Positions 1-5,584 of a stretch of DNA of 8,272 nucleotides are shown here, in pieces (position 1 is the stretch's first letter; every line of letters starts with the position of its first letter). The stretch spans positions 1 to 8,272 of the forward strand of contig QIKU01000064.1 in assembly GCA_003232015.1 (NCBI GenBank), given 5' to 3'. The position numbers were made by a program, and so were the translations under genes. The stretch comes from Gammaproteobacteria bacterium. Lineage in GTDB: Bacteria; Pseudomonadota; Gammaproteobacteria; UBA6429. A model generated the notes under the pieces. It made no database searches and was not told where the DNA came from. It saw only the letters and a list, made by a program, of their open reading frames with translations.

Positions 1-20
1 GGGCATGATGAAATAATGTG

Positions 21-49
21 TTAGCAGTAAATAGTAAATAGAATAAAAT
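21..49 (+). promoter_or_regulatory. Candidate sigma-70 promoter for the TpsB gene
   Basis: TTAGCA at 21-26 (4 of 6 to the -35 consensus) and TAAAAT at 44-49 (5 of 6 to the -10) are separated by exactly 17 bp. TAGAAT at 39-44 is an overlapping alternative -10. Transcription would start about 10 bp before the ATG at 67, giving a very short leader. The spacer contains a tandem AGTAAAT repeat (26-39). The AT-rich background makes chance matches easy, so this is a candidate only. Confidence 0.3.
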
Positions 50-66
50 TATAAATTGGATGTAAT

Positions 67-1974
67 ATGTTGTACCAGGCAGGAAAAATAAAATTTTATC
101 ATGTTGTACTTGTAATAGGGTTGAGTGTTTTACAGCAAAATAGTTTGGCCGGCTTTCTTGAACTGCCAAATATAACAGAAACGCCCACATTAGAACGTAA
201 AACGTATCTGGAAGATATGGATATACCCAGTGTGCGTGAACGTAACCCAGACCCTCAGGCCGGCCCGCGTTTAGCGATAAAAGAATTTCGTTTGCAAGGC
301 ATTGTTGAATTCCCCGAGTTGGGTATTACCCGTGCGGCCATTGGTAAGCTGGTTGAAAAAATCCGCTTCGACATGATGGCAGAAGAAAAGCTGCTGGAAT
401 CTGGCTACACCCTCGAAGAGCTGGGTGAGCTGTCTGATCTTTTAGTGCAGATAGAAGAAGAAACAACCGAGAGGCATGCTGGGCCACTTGAAGTGCAGCG
501 GTTAGTCTGGTTAATACGTGAACAACGCGCCAAGCGAGGCATAACTTTAGGCATGATAGAAACCATTGCCGATAAAATTACTAACTTTTATCGGGAGCGT
601 GGTTTTATTTTGGCAAAGGCTTACATTCCAAAACAGGAAGTACGTAAAGGTGTAGTTACACTTACCTTGTTACTGGGTATTTTGGGTGAAACAGAGGTTA
701 AAAATAATTCTCTTTATAATGCAGACACGATACGATCGGTTTTTGATGACACATTAACGCTTCCAGTTACAAATAGTATTATTGACGAAAAACTCTACCT
801 GATAAATGACTTTCCTGGTTTGTATGTAACCGGTTTTTTTGAACCCGGTGCCCAGGTAGGTGACACTAAACTGAATATTAATGTTATAAACGAACGACGT
901 TATGACTTTAATGTGCGTATTGACAATCATGGTACGGCCGAAACGGGTAAAAACAGGTTGTATGCCGAAGCCCTGGTGAATAATATATTAGGTTTTGCCG
1001 ATGTGCTGCATCTTGGTATTATGCGTACAGCTTCACCGAGTAATTCAACCTACTGGCAGGTTAAATACGGTGCAAATATCTTTAGCCCGCGTTTTAGAGC
1101 CACATTGGGGCGTTCAAGAAATGAATTTGTACTGGGTGCTGGTAATTCTGAAGCCATTACATCATTAAATTTAAAAGGTGAAACTAATCAGTCCGATATA
1201 ACATTAGCGTATAAATTAGAACGCAGTCGTGCTTCAACGCAGTCTATTGAGTTAACGTCCGAAAAAATTGAGTCAACACTACGGGTTGGTGCTTTGGATG
1301 CATCGGGCGACATTGGTCTTGATGATGAACTTGAAAATACATTATTAATTTATCGTTACGATATTTTGCAGGAAAAAAGCCGACGCTTGCATCAGGGGTT
1401 TTTTAAATACACGTCTGGTCAATTTATTAAAGGTGTCGCCGACAACCAAAAAGAAAAATACAATATTTTGCTGGCAGACTATGTATTTTTAACCTTCTGG
1501 AAAATCCCCTTCTTTGGTTCAGAAACACGGGTTATTGCCCGCTCATCTCTACAATTTTCGGGGCAGGCATTGTCATCGATTAGCCAGTTTGCACTTGCCG
1601 GCCCCACTCGCGCACGCGGTTTCCCGGTTAATAAGTTTTTTGCAGATGATGGCCTTCACCTGGGAGTTGACTGGATATTTAAAGCCCCCGATTTTTTTGA
1701 TATGCCGATTGGAAATAGCAACCTGAAAAGAATAATTCAGCCTTTTTTATTCGCCGACATGGCCTACGGAAAAACCTACTCACTTGACCCCACTAAAGGT
1801 GATTCAACGGTGACTTTGGCAAACATCGGTTTTGGCTTTAAGTTTTCTTATGGTGGTAATTTAAATTCAAATTTGCAATTTGCTTTTCCTGTGCAAAGTG
1901 ATTTCTCCCCCGCTGATTTAAAAACACCGGACGATAGTGTGAAAATTGTTTTTGAAGTTGATTATCGGTTTTAA
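67..1974 (+). CDS. FhaC/ShlB/HecB-type two-partner secretion outer-membrane transporter (TpsB)
   Basis: This is a 635-residue outer-membrane protein of the two-partner secretion (Omp85/TpsB) family, whose members recognise a TpsA exoprotein in the periplasm and pass it through a 16-strand barrel. Residues 1-28 form a signal peptide: lysines 7 and 9, a hydrophobic core FYHVVLVIGLSVL, and a probable cut after SLA (28). A linker follows, then a first POTRA (about 68-204) ending in the typical stretch ITNFYRERGFILAKAYIPKQEV (written here only as its start: ITNFYRERGF, 171-180). A second POTRA spans about 207-275 and the barrel about 278-635. RARGF (515-519) matches the conserved VRGY/F motif of the L6 loop, and the chain ends in phenylalanine, as outer-membrane barrels do. 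The first POTRA carries about 55 extra, acidic, helix-prone residues (about 100-158). The ATG at 67 is preceded by a modest GGA (58-60); an ATG at 60 is followed at once by a stop. No TpsA is visible. The alternative of a more general Omp85 member is less likely. The family call is strong; the substrate is unknown. Confidence 0.9.
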   Translation: MLYQAGKIKFYHVVLVIGLSVLQQNSLAGFLELPNITETPTLERKTYLEDMDIPSVRERNPDPQAGPRLAIKEFRLQGIVEFPELGITRAAIGKLVEKIRFDMMAEEKLLESGYTLEELGELSDLLVQIEEETTERHAGPLEVQRLVWLIREQRAKRGITLGMIETIADKITNFYRERGFILAKAYIPKQEVRKGVVTLTLLLGILGETEVKNNSLYNADTIRSVFDDTLTLPVTNSIIDEKLYLINDFPGLYVTGFFEPGAQVGDTKLNINVINERRYDFNVRIDNHGTAETGKNRLYAEALVNNILGFADVLHLGIMRTASPSNSTYWQVKYGANIFSPRFRATLGRSRNEFVLGAGNSEAITSLNLKGETNQSDITLAYKLERSRASTQSIELTSEKIESTLRVGALDASGDIGLDDELENTLLIYRYDILQEKSRRLHQGFFKYTSGQFIKGVADNQKEKYNILLADYVFLTFWKIPFFGSETRVIARSSLQFSGQALSSISQFALAGPTRARGFPVNKFFADDGLHLGVDWIFKAPDFFDMPIGNSNLKRIIQPFLFADMAYGKTYSLDPTKGDSTVTLANIGFGFKFSYGGNLNSNLQFAFPVQSDFSPADLKTPDDSVKIVFEVDYRF

Positions 1975-2151
1975 TGAACAAATAATACGCAATAAATTGG
2001 GACTATAAAGTGTAATTGAGTATTTAATCACATTTATTGCATATTGCTCCGGTAGATTTTTTTGGTGTTACTGCTTTAAATTTACCACTATTATGGTGAG
2101 CAAAATTTAACCATATAATTGAAGCATGGCTGGTAAATAGAATTATATATA

Positions 2152-2181
2152 TTGGTGTGATTAATATTTAATCAATATAAA
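2152..2181 (+). promoter_or_regulatory. Candidate hcp promoter with a 17-bp palindrome filling its spacer
   Basis: TTGGTG (2152-2157, 3 of 6 to -35) and TATAAA (2176-2181, 5 of 6 to -10) are 18 bp apart. The spacer is almost wholly the perfect inverted repeat TGATTAA-TAT-TTAATCA (2158-2174). An operator in that position would let a dimeric repressor exclude RNA polymerase. The palindrome is seen directly; the promoter and operator roles are inferred. The resulting leader would be about 120 nt. Confidence 0.35.
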
Positions 2182-2235
2182 ATAAAGAGAAAATTAAAGT
2201 GTGAACCAGTCGAACTTTCATTAAGATAGTGTTGT

Positions 2236-2265
2236 TTGCTTTTAAATCTTAAGTTAAGATTTAAT
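2236..2265 (+). promoter_or_regulatory. 23-bp palindrome overlapping a second candidate hcp promoter
   Basis: TTAAATCTTAA (2242-2252) and TTAAGATTTAA (2254-2264) are perfect 11-bp arms around a single G. A further TTAAGAT half-site lies at 2221-2227, 33 bp (about three helical turns) upstream. TTGCTT (2236-2241) and TTTAAT (2260-2265, 5 of 6 to -10) with an 18-bp spacer make a possible promoter that this palindrome would cover, placing the start of transcription about 35 bases before hcp. It may be an operator, or an RNA hairpin if transcription starts upstream. No regulator gene is in the window. Confidence 0.4.
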
Positions 2266-2292
2266 TTCAATTTTGTTATTTAAGTCACATAA

Positions 2293-2298
2293 AAGGGA
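2293..2298 (+). promoter_or_regulatory. Shine-Dalgarno site of hcp
   Basis: AAGGGA within a purine-rich tract (2291-2306) lies 8 bases before the ATG at 2307. It is the strongest ribosome binding site in the window, consistent with Hcp being made in large amounts. Confidence 0.7.
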
Positions 2299-2306
2299 AG
2301 AAAGAA

Positions 2307-2789
2307 ATGGCTATTTATATTGATTATGATGGTATTAAAGGTAACGTAACAGCTGATGGTTACAAAGATCACATTGCTGCAAGCTCTTTGGAGTTTGGTG
2401 TAAATCGTGCGGTTAGCATGGAGCCGGGTGCGATGAGTAACCGTGAGTCTTCACGTCCATTGATGCAGGAAATTCAGATATCAAAACGTGTTGACAGTTC
2501 TGCTGCTGCACTTTTTAAAGAGTCGGTAACAGGTTCGGCCGGTAAAAAAGTAGTGATTAAATTTGTACGCACAGGTACAGAAAAAGTCGAAGAGTTTATG
2601 GATTACACATTAGAAGATTGCATTGTTAGTGGTTATCATATCTCTGCTAATGGTGATGATGAACCTACAGAAAATATCACTCTTAGCTACTCATCCATTA
2701 TGGTTAACTACAAAGACCATGATAAAACAAATAAAGCGGGTAGCCCTCAACGCGTTGGCTACGACCTGGATAAAGCAAAACTTTTATAA
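2307..2789 (+). CDS. hcp: T6SS inner-tube protein Hcp (TssD)
   Basis: Hcp forms hexameric rings that stack into the inner tube of the T6SS. The tube is propelled out by sheath contraction, and small effectors can ride in the ring lumen. The 160-residue length is normal. Recognisable features are the N-terminal strand MAIYIDYDGIKG, the GVNRAVSMEPG segment (31-41), RESSRPLMQEIQISKRVD (46-63), and the C-terminal ENITLSYSSIMVNY (122-135). There is no C-terminal toxin extension. It has its own strong Shine-Dalgarno site and sits alone between a structured 5' region and a stem-loop, so it is probably also transcribed as a short mRNA of its own. vgrG follows 190 bp downstream on the same strand. No sheath or baseplate genes flank it, unlike in a main T6SS cluster. 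Confidence 0.95.
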   Translation: MAIYIDYDGIKGNVTADGYKDHIAASSLEFGVNRAVSMEPGAMSNRESSRPLMQEIQISKRVDSSAAALFKESVTGSAGKKVVIKFVRTGTEKVEEFMDYTLEDCIVSGYHISANGDDEPTENITLSYSSIMVNYKDHDKTNKAGSPQRVGYDLDKAKLL

Positions 2790-2801
2790 GCATTTGCTGC
2801 T

Positions 2802-2839
2802 TAATAATTAAGGTGGAATTTATTTCACCTTAATTATTA
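2802..2839 (+). terminator. Strong stem-loop after hcp (terminator-like or mRNA-stabilising)
   Basis: TAATAATTAAGGTG (2802-2815) is perfectly complementary to CACCTTAATTATTA (2826-2839). Two A-T pairs and one G-T pair extend the stem to 17 pairs with a TTTA loop (2819-2822). It begins 12 bases after the hcp stop. No U-tract follows (GCGCGCC comes next), so it is not a textbook rho-independent terminator. It could be a partial terminator or a 3' barrier to exonucleases that raises Hcp output relative to VgrG. The structure is seen; the function is inferred. Confidence 0.6.
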
Positions 2840-2844
2840 GCGCG

Positions 2845-2882
2845 CCTGAATTTTGCAAAGTTAATTTGCTATTTAGTTCAGG
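2845..2882 (+). repeat. Nested inverted repeat in the hcp-vgrG gap
   Basis: CCTGAA (2845-2850) pairs with TTCAGG (2877-2882). Inside it GCAAA (2855-2859) pairs with TTTGC (2865-2869) around a GTTAA loop. It starts 5 bp after the larger stem-loop and ends just before the TATAAT box at 2900, so it could be a second RNA hairpin or a protein-binding site. Confidence 0.4.
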
Positions 2883-2905
2883 TTTAATTTAGTTCTTACT
2901 ATAAT
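2877..2905 (+). promoter_or_regulatory. Candidate vgrG promoter
   Basis: A perfect TATAAT lies at 2900-2905. With a 17-bp spacer the -35 would be TTCAGG (2877-2882), only 3 of 6 and also the right arm of the nested inverted repeat. AAGTTAAG (2910-2917), just downstream, also occurs at the centre of the hcp palindrome (2251-2258). Weak -35 and AT-rich context keep confidence low. Confidence 0.3.
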
Positions 2906-2979
2906 TTTAAAGTTAAGGTGAGTACCCATAATTTGGGGGTTTAGCAATTTACCTCTTTGATGATTAGGATGTCGTATGT

Positions 2980-4923
2980 ATGGGCCAGATAACACAAGAT
3001 AACCGGGCTATTTCCATCTCTGACTTTTCGTTGGGGAAAGATACATTATTACTTGCTGCTTTTAGTGGTGAAGAATCAATTTCAGGGACGTTTGCATTTA
3101 AAGTCGACGTGTTGTCTGAAAGTCTCGAGCTTACAGCAGAACAGTTCGTTGCAAAAGTTTGCACGCTAACCGTTCATTCCAAAATAAAACGCTATTTCAA
3201 TGGTTACATTAGCAATGTGTCGATTGGCGAAATCACTACCAGTAAATTACGTGAATACACGTTAACAATGGTGCCCTGGTTATGGTTTTTAAGTAAAACC
3301 AACAACCACCGTATTTTTCAGGAAAAAAATACCAAAGAAATTGTGACGCAAATATTCAAAGAGCTGGGTTTTAATGACTTCGACTTTAAAGCCGAAGGCG
3401 GTAAAAAGCGTGAATATTGCATACAGCACAATGAAAGCGACCTGCATTTCATCTCCAGGTTACTAGAAGAAGACGGCATTGCTTACTATTTCAAGCATGA
3501 CGATAAAAAACATACAATGGTCATTGTTGATCAGCAAAATGCCTACGAAGAATGTGCACAAACTGATGTGCAATATGCCAAAGGAAGCATCGGCAGTGAC
3601 ACCGAATCACAAATCAATGTCTGGAAACATCAATATAATTTTCAAAAAGGGCAGTGGACTTTAAATGATTATAATTTTAAAGAGCCAGATAAAAATTTAA
3701 TTGCCAACACTAAAACAAGCAGCCAGTTTGCAAATAATGCAAAGTTTGACCATTTTGAATACCCTGGTTTTTATGACACCCGTTCTGGTAATGAAATCAC
3801 CAAAATGAGAATGGATGCAGAAGAAGTTGGCATAAATAAAGTCAATGCAGAAAGTAATTGCAGTAGCTTTTATGCTGGTGGAAAATTTAAGCTTGCCAAA
3901 CATGCCATCAAGAACGAAAAAGGCAGCTACATTATTACGCACATTACTCACCGCGCGAGTGACGCGAGTTATAAAACAGGCGGTGAGGGTGGTTCTTCTT
4001 ATCATAATAGTTTTTATTGTATTCCTGCTGACGTGCATTTCCGTCCGGCTCTGGAGCATCCTCGGCCGGTAATGAAAGGGCCGCAGTCTGCTATTGTCGT
4101 TGGCCCTGCGGGCGAGGAAATTTATATTGATGAATTCGGGCGTATTAAAGTCCAGTTTATCTGGGATCGCGAAGGTAAAAAAGACGAAAACAGTACTTGT
4201 TTTATCAGGGTGATGCAAAGTTGGGCAGGTAATCAGTGGGGTACATCATTTATTCCACGTATGGGTCACGAAGTGATTGTTAATTTCCTTGATGGTGACC
4301 CGGATCGTCCTATTGTTACCGGCTCTGTCTATAATGGAAAAAATAAGCCGGTATACAGCTCTAAAACACAAAGCGGTATAAAAACCCGCTCAACAAAAAA
4401 AGCAACTGCCGAAAATTTCAACGAACTGCGTTTTGAAGATAAAAAGGGCAGCGAACAAATCTATATTCACGCCGAAAAGAATATGGATACCCGTGTTGAA
4501 AACGATGAAACACTCACAGTTGACAATGATCGCACAAAATTAGTTAAACGTGATGAAAATTCGACAATAGAAAATGACCGAAATAAAACGGTAAATAATA
4601 ACCAGACTGAAGAAATAAAGAAAAACAAAACCATTGTTGTTGGGGTTGACCATAAAGAAACTATTAAATCTAATATGACTATTCATGTTGATAAAGATTT
4701 AAAAGAATCGGTAACTGGAAACTACACAGAGAGTGTTGTAAAAGATTATAGCCTGCGTGCTAAAACCATTACCATGGACGCCGACGATAAAATTACAATT
4801 AGAACCGGTGCAGCACAAATTGTAATGAAAAGTAATGGTGATATTACTATTAGCGGTAAAACCATAAACATTAAAGGATCGAGTAATGTGGTTCTTAAGG
4901 GAAGTAAGGTGCTAACTAATTAA
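2980..4923 (+). CDS. vgrG: T6SS spike protein VgrG (TssI)
   Basis: VgrG forms the trimeric spike at the tip of the Hcp tube and carries PAAR proteins and effectors. The 647 residues show the expected order. First is a gp27-like (phage GPD) domain, about 10-340, including REYCIQHNESDLHFISRLLE (144-163). Next is the gp5-like OB domain, about 380-452, with FGRIKVQFIWD (386-396) and GDPDRPIVTGSVYN near its end. Then come LRFEDKKG (483-490) and a beta-helical needle. Residues 506-593 are eleven consecutive octads, each starting with V or I and with D or N at position 4. The tip (594-647) is a short beta-rich tail with no added effector domain, so cargo is probably non-covalent. ATG 2980 is chosen because a TAG lies in frame at 2965 and AGGA (2966-2969) is 10 bases upstream; ATGs at 2969 and 2976 are out of frame. 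It follows hcp and precedes four spike-accessory genes. Confidence 0.96.
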   Translation: MGQITQDNRAISISDFSLGKDTLLLAAFSGEESISGTFAFKVDVLSESLELTAEQFVAKVCTLTVHSKIKRYFNGYISNVSIGEITTSKLREYTLTMVPWLWFLSKTNNHRIFQEKNTKEIVTQIFKELGFNDFDFKAEGGKKREYCIQHNESDLHFISRLLEEDGIAYYFKHDDKKHTMVIVDQQNAYEECAQTDVQYAKGSIGSDTESQINVWKHQYNFQKGQWTLNDYNFKEPDKNLIANTKTSSQFANNAKFDHFEYPGFYDTRSGNEITKMRMDAEEVGINKVNAESNCSSFYAGGKFKLAKHAIKNEKGSYIITHITHRASDASYKTGGEGGSSYHNSFYCIPADVHFRPALEHPRPVMKGPQSAIVVGPAGEEIYIDEFGRIKVQFIWDREGKKDENSTCFIRVMQSWAGNQWGTSFIPRMGHEVIVNFLDGDPDRPIVTGSVYNGKNKPVYSSKTQSGIKTRSTKKATAENFNELRFEDKKGSEQIYIHAEKNMDTRVENDETLTVDNDRTKLVKRDENSTIENDRNKTVNNNQTEEIKKNKTIVVGVDHKETIKSNMTIHVDKDLKESVTGNYTESVVKDYSLRAKTITMDADDKITIRTGAAQIVMKSNGDITISGKTINIKGSSNVVLKGSKVLTN

Positions 4924-4928
4924 CCTTA
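4905..4928 (+). other. Weak hairpin across the vgrG stop codon
   Basis: TAAGGT (4905-4910) pairs with ACCTTA (4923-4928), and TAA (4913-4915) pairs with TTA (4920-4922), with a 2-base bulge and a CTAA loop; GTTTTG follows. A wider, bulged pairing links 4928-4939 with 4999-5008. Either could limit read-through into the next genes, but both are AT-rich and weak. Confidence 0.2.
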
Positions 4929-5029
4929 GTTTTGTGGTTGCGACAATAGTGTGGCAATCTTAGTCGGTATATGGGTTTAAGTGCCATTAATTATAGTTAA
5001 CCAAAACTGATTCATGAGTGATGTAAAAC

Positions 5030-5575
5030 GTGATACACGAAAAAGAAAATACAGTTCAAACAGTAGAACGGTCTACAGAATCGCTTACAACAATCGCGCC
5101 GGGTGAAATTGTCATTGGCACCCTTGTGGCAGTCGATAAGCAAGGCGCACCGCAAGTTGATTTCTCTGGTAATACCACCGAACAGCCTTTGGCTGCCATG
5201 ACAACACTTGGCATAACACAAACACATATCGGTCGGCAAGTGGCCTTGCTATTCGCAAATGGCGATATCCAAACCCCAGTTATTATGGGAATAATTCATA
5301 GCCCTCTGCAAGATATGCTGGAAAGTTTTGAACAAACACAAATTACTGAATCTGAAAATAATAAAATTAAGCTTGAAAGCAACTTAAATGTAGACGATGT
5401 ATTAATCGACGGCAAAAAAATAACCTTTCAGGCTCACGAGCAAATTGTTCTTAAATGTGGCGAGTCCAGCATTACCCTAACCAAAGCCGGTAAAATATTA
5501 ATACGCGGCAAATACCTGTTAAATCGTTCAACCGGCGTCAACCGTATTATGGGTGGCTCGGTGCAAGTTAATTAA
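5030..5575 (+). CDS. DUF6484 domain protein, T6SS spike accessory
   Basis: This 181-residue protein resembles the DUF6484 family found beside vgrG, DUF2169 and DUF4150 genes. Residues about 23-92 look like a small OB-like barrel (GEIVIGTLVAVDKQGAPQVD, 25-44; VALLFANGDIQTPVIMGII, 71-89). The latter echoes the VgrG OB motif NFLDGDPDRPIVTGSV. A linker follows, then a beta-rich tail (about 124-181) with EQIVLKCGESSITLTKAGK (137-155) and a glycine-rich end, similar in pattern to the VgrG tip. No signal peptide or membrane segment is seen. The start is the GTG at 5030, the first possible one after the in-frame stop at 5024; it has no clear Shine-Dalgarno site. An ATG at 5014 lies in another frame and is discussed in the findings. 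It follows vgrG by 106 bp and precedes the DUF2169 gene by 9 bp. A structural or adaptor role at the spike is inferred. Confidence 0.8.
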   Translation: MIHEKENTVQTVERSTESLTTIAPGEIVIGTLVAVDKQGAPQVDFSGNTTEQPLAAMTTLGITQTHIGRQVALLFANGDIQTPVIMGIIHSPLQDMLESFEQTQITESENNKIKLESNLNVDDVLIDGKKITFQAHEQIVLKCGESSITLTKAGKILIRGKYLLNRSTGVNRIMGGSVQVN

Positions 5576-5584
5576 TAATTCATT

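Larger units (their letters stand above)
1975..2306. other. AT-rich intergenic region with inverted repeats between the TpsB gene and hcp
   Basis: No coding region is credible in these 332 bp. GCAATAAAT (1989-1997) is the exact reverse complement of 2032-2040; 34 bases lie between, and a run of seven T follows at 2057-2063. This could loosely terminate the TpsB transcript, but it is not a classical GC-rich terminator. TTAAATTT (2076-2083) pairs with AAATTTAA (2103-2110), enclosing a short ACCA/TGGT stem. TATTTAATCA occurs twice (2021-2030 and 2165-2174). A TATAAT box lies at 2114-2119 without a good -35. The two strongest palindromes are listed separately. Confidence 0.6.

Noticed and set aside
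1514..1726. 70-codon + strand frame within the TpsB barrel
   Set aside because: It overlaps the conserved RARGF loop region of the real gene in another frame and has no ribosome binding site or family features.
1989..2063. Rho-independent terminator for the TpsB gene
   Set aside because: The 9-bp repeat encloses a 34-base loop, is AT-rich, and the T-run starts 16 bases after the stem. It is noted only within the intergenic entry.
2226..2239. Sigma-54 promoter ahead of hcp
   Set aside because: TTTGC at 2235-2239 could be a -12 element, but the required GG ten bases before the GC is absent. No other GG-N10-GC match was found in the gap.
2623..2811. 62-codon frame across the end of hcp
   Set aside because: Out-of-frame overlap with conserved hcp sequence; composition is that of a shifted reading of hcp.
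3697..4218. Antisense 173-codon open frame inside vgrG
   Set aside because: It lies wholly within a secure vgrG reading frame, has no recognisable protein features, and looks like a shadow of the coding strand.
4597..4758. Tandem DNA repeat or CRISPR-like array in vgrG
   Set aside because: The periodicity is 8 residues at protein level with divergent DNA; it is the gp5-type needle, not a nucleotide repeat array.
4981..5029. Small separate gene starting at ATG 5014
   Set aside because: It would encode only about 30 residues overlapping the DUF6484 frame, with no clear ribosome site; it is better treated as a start or frameshift question.
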